Notes: generated by a model not told the origin, from the sequence alone. Counted from the stretch's first letter, positions 35,301 to 41,019 are shown. The stretch: DNA of 64,000 bases from Arion vulgaris (GCA_020796225.1 CM036764.1:22520733-22584732); one strand, 5' to 3'. Made by a program: numbers and translations.

Positions 35301-36084
35301 TTAATCACTCTTTGTGATATGTTTGATCTTTGCCAAGAACGTGTATACGTTGCACATTGGTTTGGTAGGCCCCTAAATGCATAGATTTCTATACGTTTAG
35401 GACATGTGCATCCGATTTCAGCCAAACCTCCTTAGTCGCCTCTTACGACATGCATGGCAGGTAACAGTGGTGCTATTCTTTACACCCCAAATTTGGACCC
35501 CGGTAACCACTCGGGCAGACCAGTATTGATAGTACGAGGAGCGCCTGGCCTAATTAATTAGAGCGCGGCTTCCATGAGTAACAATCGCGTACAATCCACG
35601 GTGAGGACAATGATATTTTTCTGTTGGCGACATAAAAGAAAATACTAACCTGAACAGTTTCGCACAAACTACATTAGACATGCAGCCTTTAACTTACTCA
35701 TGCTCTCGTCCCCACCCCCTCCCTTTCCAACCCCGCACGTAAAAGCGGTACTACATGCAGGAATTTAGTCTCTGATTCTATATGTAATGTGCCGCCATGT
35801 AAGAAATAAATATCTTCACTTCTGTTGTATCCTTTACGTGATAAAGACCTTTTGGTCGAAACGGTGCTTGGCATTGTTATTGTTTTTGTATTTTGTAAAA
35901 CCACAGTACTTTCTTTTTACGTGTTTCCCCATTACTACAAGCAGTAACGACAGTTTTATTGATAGTGTTACACAACTTGCTGAATCGTCTACTTTTACTG
36001 TCTGATATCATTTTGTGATCTATCTTCGCAGGTGATGACTTTGTTTCTTCAGAACAACTTTCCAAGCGAGTCATCAAAAAGTGA
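13158..36084 (+). CDS. ATRP: Allatotropin-related neuropeptide precursor (whole gene; four constitutive coding exons plus one probable cassette exon)
   Basis: The gene encodes a secreted prohormone for an amidated allatotropin-type peptide, which acts through a G-protein-coupled receptor in bilaterians (family knowledge). Joining 13158-13252, 18948-19091, 21802-21893 and 36032-36084 gives 384 nt: 127 residues and a TGA stop. All introns are GT-AG and phases agree (2, 2, 1). Residues 9-25 form a hydrophobic signal core. RHKR (32-35) precedes GFRQDAASRVAHGY (36-49), then G50 as amide donor and KR (51-52). The rest is an acidic/amphipathic spacer, a helix-like segment SHPNLARLLLQKYAES (94-109) and an EF-hand-like tail GDDFVSSEQL (111-120), the arrangement I expect of allatotropin precursors. 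Met1 is the first ATG after a good acceptor; Met8 is an alternative start. Introns are about 5.7, 2.7 and 14.1 kb and filled with repeats. No other host gene is seen nearby. Transcription has not been tested. Confidence 0.93.
13578..13785 (-). mobile_element. S3 tRNA-derived SINE with poly-A tail, first intron of ATRP
   Basis: The reverse strand starts GCCCGTCTGCCCAGCATG, has box A-like TTCGTAGCGCGTTGGACTAC and box B-like GCGGGTTCAATTCC, and ends in poly-A (T run at the left edge). The 13-bp target duplication ACCTATTGAGTTT lies at 13565-13577 and 13786-13798. Confidence 0.92.
13808..13960 (+). mobile_element. Nimbus/I-type LINE RNase H fragment
   Basis: Reads TWIYCPGHAGVCCSENDNKR then ALTSSVVKELKMDKG, matching the LINE RNase H motif 'WxPGHxGxxGNExAD'. 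It is degenerate. Confidence 0.75.
14262..14711 (+). mobile_element. hAT-type MITE, copy 1 (intron of ATRP)
   Basis: The element starts CAGCGTTTCCCAAAGTGGGC, a hAT-like terminal sequence, and ends ATTGGGAATCTATG. The flanks are ATGTAGAC (14254-14261) and ATCTAGAC (14712-14719), a 7/8 match to the 8-bp duplication expected of hAT. There is no transposase. An opposite-strand copy lies at 39942-40423. Confidence 0.88.
14985..15165 (-). mobile_element. LINE tail fragment, family E
   Basis: The reverse frame reads KTNFTYDVRAIRLNSI then DIVIWRNCLQVLCNV, parallel to the + strand copy at 48800-49185 (KMNFAERGKKY, DRAVWRNFLQTLRNV). Confidence 0.65.
15440..15595 (-). mobile_element. LINE tail fragment, family A-like
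   Basis: The reverse strand reads RRRLLQDVINDLRMTAAIAG then QNRFFRTTVVGAKFRKGQAT, the same C-terminal pattern as family A. Its nearest match in the window is 59610-59790. Confidence 0.75.
15600..16200 (+). other. Intron DNA, no gene recognised
   Basis: Part of the first allatotropin intron. No exon-like or repeat-family signal was recognised. Confidence 0.5.
16221..16643 (+). mobile_element. LINE ORF2 C-terminus, family A (best copy)
   Basis: Reads ATYGCEAWTFNKTAEKQICA, YYRRVLRISRTEKRTN, LRYFGHMKRNEGLERTIM, RRRGRPRRRWIQDVTDG and FCSGQAI with one internal stop. Reverse-transcriptase C-terminal regions of this type occur in RTE/jockey-like animal LINEs. It ends before TAATGATGATGA. Confidence 0.9.
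17210..17375. mobile_element. S2 repeat family copy (partial)
   Basis: GCCTGGGCAAAATTCATTAG and GAAGTGCAATAACGATGGTC up to CAATCAATCAA match the family in reverse sense. Confidence 0.7.
17580..18080 (-). mobile_element. LINE ORF2 C-terminus, family B
   Basis: The reverse strand reads VYKACVLSTLLYGSETWTTY, EHRLNTFLMRCLRRI, LSQRRFRWLGHVCRM, GRPLLRFIDTCKRDL and WRAALRGG, the classic LINE post-reverse-transcriptase region, with breaks. Confidence 0.9.
18146..18905 (-). mobile_element. LINE ORF2 C-terminus, family A, split by an S1 element
   Basis: 18146-18424 reads LKYFGHIKRHERLEKSIM, RRRGRPWRRWIQDATDG and FCLEQAI. 18690-18790 continues upstream codons (SSVYHGQRIEQIDIHRK-type). The S1 insertion lies between them. 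The fragment ends just before the exon encoding the mature peptide. Confidence 0.88.
18425..18682 (-). mobile_element. S1 SINE-like element, copy 3 (nested)
   Basis: A full-length copy from CTTCTTCTTCTTCTTGCGTT to AACCACTCGGGCG, inserted into the family A LINE. Confidence 0.9.
18948..19091 (+). CDS. ATRP: Allatotropin exon carrying the mature peptide
   Basis: The acceptor TTTGATTTCTCCACAG ends at 18947. The split codon completes R32 and the exon reads RHKR, GFRQDAASRVAHGY, GKR, then GDIFNSRERLSQSQIENLSN and ALEGVIHG. The mature peptide is bounded by a tetrabasic-like RHKR site and a GKR amidation/cleavage site. The donor GG|GTATGT lies at 19091/19092 (phase 2). The whole active peptide sits in one 144-nt exon, so skipping any later exon leaves it intact. 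A LINE fragment ends only about 45 bp upstream of this exon. Confidence 0.95.
19190..19545 (+). mobile_element. LINE tail, family G
   Basis: Reads KQRMKWFGHLIRMHPT then KKARGRPRKRWLDGVAEFCE. It is followed by a duplicated segment, GACGACACTGGGCAACAACT and CGGTAGCAGTGT, at 19560-19625. Confidence 0.85.
19680..19795 (-). mobile_element. LINE tail fragment, family E
   Basis: CCGTACCGTTCGTTATACAT, CTACAAGAAATTTCTCCATA and CTATCCTGAACACC mirror the end of the + strand copy at 49120-49170. Confidence 0.7.
19830..19990. mobile_element. SINE body fragment related to 3330-3590
   Basis: Shares GTTAGGCC.G, GGGTGATGTGGTGAACATCA and ACCCAATTGAGGCTGGGTCG with the tRNA-derived SINE near 3400. Confidence 0.65.
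20077..20455 (-). mobile_element. LINE tail, family A
   Basis: The reverse strand shows the same GRRRGRPRR.. WIQ.. ALW..F.. order as 43485-43860, with frameshifts. CCTGGGCAGTTCTTTGC and GGTCTTCCTCTTCTCCTCTT are shared landmarks. Confidence 0.8.
20460..21780 (+). other. Intron 2 DNA, no repeat family assigned
   Basis: AT-rich. The segment ATTAGACTAGAGA occurs twice (20993 and 21055). Otherwise nothing exon-like before the 21802 acceptor. Confidence 0.5.
21802..21893 (+). CDS. ATRP: Allatotropin precursor exon: acidic/helical spacer
   Basis: The acceptor is TCTGAAATCAG ending at 21801 and the donor is TTG|GTAAGT at 21893/21894. The 92-nt exon reads on from the phase-2 donor as STTPVEEIEELLASHPNLAR then LLLQKYAESV. 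The motif NLARLLLQKY matches the leucine-rich helix found C-terminal to the peptide in many allatotropin precursors (family knowledge recalled, not aligned here). It ends in phase 1, which matters because both the cassette exon at 31557 and the terminal exon at 36032 can join it. Confidence 0.9.
21900..23000 (+). other. Intron 3, 5' part: no coding signal
   Basis: AT-rich with short CA/ACAC runs at 22365-22390 and 22595-22610. No exon was recognised. Confidence 0.5.
23013..23191 (-). mobile_element. S3 tRNA-derived SINE, copy 2
   Basis: The same box A/B structure as 13578-13785, with the T run at the left edge. The target duplication AAACATGTTGG lies at 23002-23012 and 23192-23202. Confidence 0.92.
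23203..24135 (+). other. Intron 3 DNA, no gene recognised
   Basis: A 100-residue frame at 23402-23704 and an overlapping antisense frame show no family resemblance, signal peptide or splice context. I regard them as chance. Confidence 0.45.
24140..24330 (+). mobile_element. Probable tRNA-derived SINE or pseudo-tRNA
   Basis: TCTCTATTACGATCTGGTTA and TGTGGATTCGAATTTGGACC occupy box A- and box B-like positions. The body is degenerate (GGAGCTACGGAGTTCGTGC). Confidence 0.5.
24515..25950 (+). other. Intron 3 DNA, no gene recognised
   Basis: CT-rich stretches with loose internal duplication (TCTGCCAACTGTCCCTCTGC at about 25350 and 25517; GTCTCTGTG, GTGTGTGCGAAG). No exon. Confidence 0.45.
26330..26368. 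repeat. (CT)n microsatellite
   Basis: About 19 CT dinucleotides at the left edge of the nested family D LINE tail. Confidence 0.95.
26380..26765 (-). mobile_element. LINE tail, family D, nested in the Nimbus-like element
   Basis: The reverse strand reads NHEAKKDAGARIGQIRVEYN, EAEKYMETGLEAEINQIKKS and WRDLQEIARDRKTW, a LINE C-terminal region. A second copy is at 48370-48780. Confidence 0.75.
26822..27015 (+). repeat. 47-bp minisatellite, 4 copies, derived from LINE coding sequence
   Basis: The unit starts TATGCAAATAGTCACTGGTT and runs through GCACTAGAGATACTCCCATT. The first copy is in frame with the RT-thumb segment QIVTGCTRDTPIAK, so the array is an internal amplification of the LINE. Confidence 0.93.
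27265..27685. repeat. 45-bp minisatellite, about 9 copies
   Basis: The unit is AACGAACTATCAATAGGACA, ATCATGATAGCGAAGATACA, CACAA. 45 is a multiple of three, so long frames appear on both strands. They are not genes. Confidence 0.97.
27690..28430 (+). other. Intron 3 DNA, no gene recognised
   Basis: AT-rich, unique-looking DNA between two minisatellites. Confidence 0.5.
28440..28945. repeat. 27-bp minisatellite, about 17 copies
   Basis: The unit is AACAGAAAACTCAACTGGAG plus AACAACC, with ACAACC/ACAGCC variants. The reverse strand reads as a VLQLSFLLV repeat. Confidence 0.97.
29087..29318. repeat. 46-bp minisatellite, 5 near-perfect copies
   Basis: The unit is TTTTATCAATGCTGATCTTC, AATTTTAATCTTCTGTAAAA, TTGACA. 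The copies are almost identical, implying recent expansion. Confidence 0.97.
29565..29695 (-). mobile_element. tRNA-derived SINE head
   Basis: The reverse strand reads GAGTTTGTGGCTAAGTGGTT (box A) and GTGGGCTCGAATCCGGACCA (box B), a leucine/serine-like pseudo-tRNA, continuing to CCCTAGAATC. Confidence 0.75.
29850..30115 (+). mobile_element. LINE C-terminal fragment, family I
   Basis: Reads LRLETGHSRLRSHMYTKFKI, CTYGHAHQTAEHILQDF and LYKRQH-type tail sequence, the same conserved region as 1330-1620. Confidence 0.85.
30500..30782 (+). mobile_element. LINE tail, family A
   Basis: GGAGAAGATGGATTCAGGAT, GAGAGAGAAATTCAGAAGGA and CTGTTAGAGTGGCAAAGTTC encode WRRWIQDVTDDLSM and REKFRRTVRVAKF before a degraded GGACAAG end. 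Confidence 0.8.
30800..31550 (+). other. Intron 3 DNA upstream of the cassette exon
   Basis: AT-rich, no repeat family recognised. T-rich sequence leads into the acceptor at 31556. Confidence 0.5.
31557..31638 (+). CDS. ATRP: Probable alternative cassette exon of the allatotropin gene
   Basis: An acceptor with a T-rich tract ending in TTTTTAG (31556) and a donor CAG|GTAAAA (31638/31639) bound 82 nt that stay open in the phase set by the preceding exon. It encodes GRYRRAGKHEPVEFNDRMAS then AVSAKLFR. RYRR is a furin-type site, so inclusion could release a 23-residue peptide beginning AGKHEP. Because 82 is not a multiple of three, the terminal exon is then read as one base followed by TGA, ending the protein at R138 and removing the EF-hand-like tail. 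It may instead join an unseen exon, or be a chance splice-flanked frame. There are no transcript data here. Confidence 0.55.
31672..31748 (-). mobile_element. tRNA-like SINE head just downstream of the cassette exon
   Basis: The reverse strand reads GTCTGGCTGAATAAATTACA and GGGAGACCCGGGTTCAATCC, with a good box B and weak box A. It begins only about 35 bp after the donor at 31639. Confidence 0.6.
31890..32150 (+). mobile_element. LINE tail, family B
   Basis: Frames read RKRHQGRPLLRYKDVCKASM, then DDRVVWKVKLRKGAESFEKR and LNDKREKRKLRS, a LINE C-terminal end. Confidence 0.8.
32280..33350. other. GC-rich island with internal duplication, possible retroelement 5' region
   Basis: A ~1-kb block clearly richer in G+C than its surroundings. 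It contains two related segments (CAACCAGAGTTTACTGGGTT.. and the version near 32500, both followed by CAAGGCAGCAG), a run of 9-bp GCCTACCGT units (32660-32740), and a second direct repeat, GCGTGCTCGCTCTGCCCTGG, at 32787 and 32945. Overlapping frames of 85-122 residues on both strands are proline/leucine- or glycine/histidine-rich by composition. No family was recognised. Confidence 0.55.
33410..35145. repeat. 32-bp minisatellite, about 54 copies
   Basis: The unit is TGCCCATCAAAGAACTATCT plus TCTTCTGTCTGC, with GAACT/GAGCT and CTGC/CTAC variants. A 32-bp unit rotates all three frames, which produces long false frames of up to 250 codons. Confidence 0.98.
35265..35518 (-). mobile_element. S1 SINE-like element, copy 4, with target duplication
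   Basis: A full-length 254-bp copy, TTCTTCTTCTTCGCGTTCG to CACTCGGGCAG. ACCAGTATT flanks it at 35256-35264 and 35519-35527. Confidence 0.92.
35826..35940 (+). repeat. ATAAAGGCC-family element, copy 6
   Basis: ATAAAGACCTTTTGGTCGAA, ACGGTGCTTGGCATTG and on to ACTTTCTTTTTACGTG. It ends about 90 bp before the terminal allatotropin exon. Confidence 0.8.
36032..36084 (+). CDS. ATRP: Allatotropin terminal coding exon (EF-hand-like tail)
   Basis: The acceptor is CTATCTTCGCAG ending at 36031. Joined directly to the 21802-21893 exon it reads GDDFVSSEQLSKRVIKK then TGA (36082-36084). The pattern KY..SVGDDFVSSEQL resembles the D-x-(N)-G-D-G-x-(V/I)-S-x-x-E-L tail expected of allatotropin precursors, which supports direct exon 3 to exon 5 joining as the main form. 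If the 31557 cassette is used, the frame meets TGA at 36033-36035. Confidence 0.85.
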
Positions 36085-36675
36085 TCGCTGCTCATAATGA
36101 AGGACAGCAGCGCTTCAACATAATGTTTACATTGCCAGTTTCGCAGCAGTAATTTACCCCTGATCTTCTAATGGAATTGTTAACGCTATCATTTGTGAAT
36201 GTTAAATCTATCATTTGTAACTGTTATAGTTATCGTTTGTAACTGTTAAATCTATCATTTGTGACTGTTATAGCTCCTGTGTGTGACTGTTATAGCTATC
36301 GTTTGTGACTGTTGTAGCTATCGTTTGTAACTGTTATAGCTATCGTTTGTAACTGTTATAGCTATCGTTTGTGACTGTTATAGCTAGTGTTTGTGACTGT
36401 TATAGCTATCGTTTGTAACTGTTATAGCTATCGTCTGTAACTATTATAGCTATCGTCTGTAACTGTTATAGCTATCGTCTCTAACTGTTATAGCTATCGT
36501 TTGTGACTGTTATAGCTATCGTCTGTAACTGTTATAGATATCGTCTGTAACTGTTCTAGCTATCGTCTGTAACTGTTATAGCTATCGTTTGCAAAAGTAT
36601 TCCATTTATCGTTTGCCAGTCAGGTGTAGCTTTGTGTAAAGTGAGAATGATATTAAAAGTGTTGTTTATAAATGC
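36085..36675 (+). other. Probable allatotropin 3' UTR and polyadenylation region
   Basis: No further open exon is evident after the stop. The first plausible polyadenylation signal is ATTAAA at 36652-36657, followed by GT/T-rich sequence (AGTGTTGTTTATAAATGC). If this is used, the 22-bp minisatellite at 36177-36600 lies within the mature mRNA. The signal and cleavage site are inferred from sequence only. Confidence 0.5.
36177..36600 (+). repeat. 22-bp minisatellite, about 19 copies
   Basis: The unit is TGTTATAGCTATCGTTTGTA plus AC, with GTAACT/GTGACT and TTT/TCT variants. It is confined to the probable 3' UTR of the allatotropin gene. Confidence 0.95.
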
Positions 36676-36899
36676 TTTATTCTTCCACCTGTTTGAAAAT
36701 ATTTGAGGAGTTTTAAGTGTAAACTATAAACTTCAGCGGGGTTTTTTTTCTTGAATTAAGAGAAACTCAGAGGAATGAGAAATGTATTATAAAATCATCA
36801 GCAGAGAATAGCTAAGTCGTGTTTTGATTTAGGATAACAGTATTGTAGATAAGGAACATACGAGCAAAATTCAGATATTGTTGACACATTTTGACAGCC

Positions 36900-37225
36900 A
36901 TTAGAGAAATGTAATGATAAGCATAGAAAGGAAGACATGAGTAATGGAAAACGTTGGAGGGAAGACTAAAGTAACGGAAAGCGTTGAAGGAAAGACTAAA
37001 GTACCGGTAAACGTTCTAGGGAAGACTAAAGTAACGGTAAGTGTTAAAACTAAGACATAAGTCATAGAAATTATTGAATGGGAAGACAAAAGTAAAAATA
37101 CTTTATAGTCAAAGATGAACGAAACTGCAAATTTTAAAGGAAAAATAGAAGTAACTGCAGGCGTTTGTGGGAAGTACAGAACAAAAACAAGCATTAAAGA
37201 AAAGATAAAAGTAATGAGAAAAGTT
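36900..37225. repeat. Degenerate ~30-bp tandem repeat, about 8-10 copies
   Basis: A loose unit GGGAAGACTAAAGTAACGGA plus AAGCGTTGAA. The copies are strongly diverged, so the array is old. Confidence 0.8.
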
Positions 37226-37259
37226 AAGGAAGGAAAGAAAACTTTAAGTTATAAAAAAA

Positions 37260-37620
37260 ATTCTCAAGACATAAATAAATAAGTTTGCTTTAATTCATGT
37301 TGTTACTTGGTATATTCAGATCTATTGATTGTGGTACAGCATGAATGAAAGATACACAACAACATAATTTATCAATGAGATTAGAAACCGTTGTTTGCCA
37401 AAACACTGTTTTTCTTGCATAAAAGATCGTAAAGACACCCAAGATAATCAAGTGATTAGAAGTTATCTTGTAACACATGAATAACATAATAGGATAGTTA
37501 TATTTATGATTTTAATAACAGAAAATTACTGCAATCTACACCACCAATAGTAGATTGTTGTATCTGACAAAATTAACATAGATTTATATTTGAATAATGA
37601 TAGTATGATATATTCTTACT
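37260..37620. other. No gene recognised
   Basis: AT-rich DNA downstream of the allatotropin gene. Confidence 0.5.
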
Positions 37621-37627
37621 ATTACTA

Positions 37628-37760
37628 GTGTTCTCCGCTCCAAGTGGAGCTACAGGCTTCAACAATTGTTCTCCACATTCCCCGATATGTTGCCTGTTTT
37701 CTCTATAGCTTCCCAGGATAGTTCATCATCTTTCAGTTCCGCATGACTACTACCCCTACA
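37628..37760 (-). mobile_element. LINE tail, family C (3' end only)
   Basis: TCTCCGCTCCAAGTGGAGCT, CTATAGCTTCCCAGGATAGT and TTTCAGTTCCGCATG match the end of 12222-12590 (ELK..., SWE.I...). Confidence 0.7.
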
Positions 37761-37867
37761 GGTCTGTTTCAGTGGGAGTTATAAGAGATGCAAGTGCAGC
37801 ATATTGAACGAATAAGACATAGTCATAAGTTGCAATAAGAGTTAAATAAATTACAAACGATAGAGTG

Positions 37868-37924
37868 AGTGGCAGGTAACAGTGGTTACATCCCAAATTT
37901 GGGCCCCGGTAACCACTCGGACGA
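37868..37924 (-). mobile_element. S1 SINE-like element, copy 5 (57-bp remnant)
   Basis: Only the head remains: GTGGCAGGTAACAGTGG, CCCAAATTTGGGCCCCGGTA, ACCACTCGGACGA. Confidence 0.8.
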
Positions 37925-38124
37925 ATCAAATGTACGAATACCGGCGTAGGTGTTCATGTCTCTCTTCTCCTTGCTGCAGTTTATTAGTTTTGGGGCAGAT
38001 CTTACTCGAACCACGATGTCAGACCACCCAACATCCTCTCCTTACGCTTTCCACGTTCTCTCCTGTCATGTATTTTACCTATTGTCACCAAATGGCCCAT
38101 ACCTCTTCTTCGCATTGTGTATTC

Positions 38125-38293
38125 GAAGAACATTGATTGTAATATTGATAGTTCTTCGAAGAACATTGATTGTAATATTGATAGTTCTTCGAAGAACATT
38201 GATTGTAATATTGATAGTTCTTCGAAGAACATTGATTGTAATATTGATAGTTCTTCGAAGAACATTGATTGTAATATTGATAGTTCTTCGAAA
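38125..38293. repeat. 33-bp minisatellite, 5 copies, each with a 14-bp palindrome
   Basis: The unit is TTCTTCGAAGAACATTGATT plus GTAATATTGATAG. Each junction contains the perfect palindrome GTTCTTCGAAGAAC. Confidence 0.96.
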
Positions 38294-38368
38294 ATAATCG
38301 CATATATTAGAAACCTTTCAAACTAAATGTATTTGAGGAATCGGACGAATATTTTGGCAAGAGGAGTT

Positions 38369-38735
38369 CACAAGTGAAGAGCTGAGATAGATATGTGTTT
38401 GCACACCACATTGATCACAAGTGAAGAGCTGAGATAGATATGTGTTTGTACACCACATTGATCACAAGTGAAGAGCTGAGATAAATAAGTGTTTGCACAC
38501 CACATTGATCACAAGTGAAGAACTGAGATAGATATGTGTTTGCACACCACATTGATCACAAGTGAAGAGCTGAGATAGATAAGTGTTTTCACACCACATT
38601 GATCACAAGTGAAGAACTGAGATAGATAGTGTTTGACACATTGATCAAGTGAAGAGCTGAGATAGATAAGTGTTTTCACACCACATTGATCACAAGTGAA
38701 GAACTGAGATAGATATGTGTTTGCACACGACAGTG
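38369..38735. repeat. 47-bp minisatellite, about 8 copies
   Basis: The unit is CAAGTGAAGAGCTGAGATAG, ATATGTGTTTGCACACCACA, TTGATCA, with one shortened copy at 38617-38645. Confidence 0.95.
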
Positions 38736-38869
38736 ACAATAACTACCAGAAGAACAAGATGGAGATAACTTGAACATTCGTGCAGAATGCTACCAGACAC
38801 TTGGCAAAGATAACTTTGTGCTTGACAGCAGAAGAAAGAAGGATACAGGATGGTTATTAGTTATTGGTT

Positions 38870-39200
38870 ACTGAACCTTCATCATAGCACACCGGTCATG
38901 TCTATAGGAGCTCAGTCTACCCAACAGGTTTCGAAAAGTATGTATACTGATGGTTTTTGTTGATCACTAGTTAAACATACTTCTCTCTCTCTCTCTCTCT
39001 CTCTCTTTACATGTCAGGTACGAAGTTCTACTTGTATATGTGTAATTTTCAACTTCTTAAATCGCTGGACAGATTCAACAACAATTTTAGTGTCTTCGTC
39101 CAACGGGAGGTCTCCAAGACCAACGAAAATACCCCTTATCCATCCTAAACTAAGAGGGACAGGCCAGAGGAAACCTGTAGAAGATCAGTGGTCAGGGGAA
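38870..39200 (-). mobile_element. Nimbus-like LINE RNase H/tail fragment
   Basis: Shares the order CTCAGTCTACCCAACAG, GAAAAGTATGTATACTGATG, TTAAATCGCTGGACAGATTC and TTTTAGTGTCTTCGTCCAAC with 58550-58930 (minus strand). A CT microsatellite interrupts it at 38982-39006. Confidence 0.75.
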
Positions 39201-39269
39201 AAAAAGAATGTAGAATGAAATGGAATACCATGGGTAGAAATTCAGCAAAAACAGCAAAATGAAGATAAT

Positions 39270-39385
39270 TTGAAAATCATTTGTGCAATTATGGGATAAT
39301 GAGGATATACAGATTTTAGATACAAAATTCTCATTGTGTTGTGCAATTATGGATAATGAGGATATACATAGATTTTAGATATTCT
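39270..39385. repeat. Two-copy tandem duplication of ~60 bp
   Basis: TGTGCAATTATGGGATAATG, AGGATATACAGATTTTAGAT is repeated with small indels. Confidence 0.85.
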
Positions 39386-39389
39386 ACAC

Positions 39390-39930
39390 AATGAAAATTG
39401 TAAAATTGACAAATAAAATTAGAACGAACCACAAATGTTCGAAAAGAAATAGTTTTACGGAATGCATAAATTTTACATTTTGTTTAACAAATGGGAACAG
39501 GAATTTTGATAAATAATTGAGAAATAAAATTGAAAACAACAAAGAGGTGTCTGCTAAAAACGAAGATTTGTGTAAAAGACAGAAAGATAACCTCATTTTA
39601 AAAAGTTGTCAGATAAACAAAAGATTTCTAAATGACACATGATGATTGATGTTGACAACATGAACAAATCTCTCAAATTAAATTTTAACAACAATGTTTA
39701 GATAAGTAAAAGCAAATATATATCACAGAAGCTCTAAAATAATGAATAGAATTAGAAAGATAAACTGTATATAGTCATGGAAATGAGACCGAAACAAGGA
39801 GAATGTAGTTAACTGTGTCTCGCTGACATATGACTGTGGACATGACACTTGTCCTGATAATAATAACCAAATGACGTAAACACAAAAGATTGCTTTAACA
39901 TAAAATTAATATTAGTAGTTAACATAATAG
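39390..39930. other. No gene recognised
   Basis: Very AT-rich DNA without recognisable features. Confidence 0.5.
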
Positions 39931-39941
39931 ATGGTCTATTC

Positions 39942-40423
39942 CATAGATTCCCAATCTTTTTCGGACCACCGCCCACTTTGCACAACATAAACTTTGTAAC
40001 GCCCCTCTCACATTAAAAAGTTTGCCAACGCCCCCCTCCCACATATATACATGCTCTATTTTCTCTGACATAGAAAATTGATATATATTTCTGTAATGCA
40101 TGATCAATTTTCAAATGATTATATGCATGAAATAGAAAATTGATTTTAAAAATGGATCGTGTAAGACAGGGCATAAGAGGAATTAAAATGCAGAATTCAA
40201 ATTTTAAATGATTATTCAATAGCAAAATCACGAAAATAATTTATTTTAAAATATTTATTATTAATTTCTTCTTCAAGGAACCACCGACCCCTAATCGCCC
40301 CCCACCCCCACCCCCACCTAACCACCCCACCCCATATTTTTCTGAACCCACCATCGCCCCTTAGAACGCTTCAGCGCCCCTCGGGGCAGTACCGCCCACT
40401 TTGGGAAACGCTGGTCTACGCTG
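39942..40423 (-). mobile_element. hAT-type MITE, copy 2
   Basis: The reverse complement of 14262-14711: CATAGATTCCCAATC at the left, TTTGGGAAACGCTG at the right. GTCTATTC lies on both sides (39934-39941, 40424-40431), a perfect 8-bp target duplication. The right end carries an extra GTCTACGCTG. Confidence 0.93.
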
Positions 40424-40434
40424 GTCTATTCCAT

Positions 40435-41015
40435 TCAAGGTAGAGAGTATTATAAACTAGAATATTCACTGACAAAATTTACATTTATGTCACTCATAGA
40501 GCGCATTCAATTGAATCTGAACTTTATGTAGACGCCCTACGAAGTAACCATACGCCTGAATCAAGAAATAAACATTTATTTCATAGGGAAACTATACAAA
40601 TACATACAAACAGATGAAAAATGATATATTTTGTATGCATTATTGATTTTGAATATGTTGATATCTTTACGTAATGCTTTATCCATCAGTAAAGGGTTTC
40701 ACAACCCAAGCGTACCTGGTTAAAATTCTGCGACTGGCAAGTTTGGAAGCAAATTAGTTCCCTTGGATTTTTACGAACGAAAAAAATAGACCCCACCTTT
40801 CAGAAAGCAATGGTAAACTACTGAACGTGTAAGTTGTGCCTAGAAAATCGATTTTCATTTTCAAATGGTTTCTTAGATAGCACTAACTACACACAAAGTG
40901 TGCATAACTAACGGGACTATTTGCTTTTTATGGTCAAACACACTCTCTCTTAGTTCTATTATTTTTATTGGAAATTTTGAATTCAGGAAAGGTCATGACA
41001 TCGACAAAATGTCTG
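40435..41015. other. No gene recognised
   Basis: AT-rich. TAAACTACTGAACGT.TAAGT.GTGCCTAGAAA near 40812 also occurs near 22820, a minor dispersed repeat. Confidence 0.5.
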
Positions 41016-41019
41016 TTCA

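Noticed and set aside
36032..36103. Reading the last exon in its first frame (VMTLFLQNNF...)
   Set aside because: It does not match the phase of either upstream donor, whereas the GDDFVSSEQL frame fits the exon 3 phase and the precursor pattern.
38125..38293. Heat-shock element cluster (TTC/GAA blocks)
   Set aside because: The blocks are TTCTTCGAAGAA without the two-base spacing (nGAAnnTTCn) needed for heat-shock factor.
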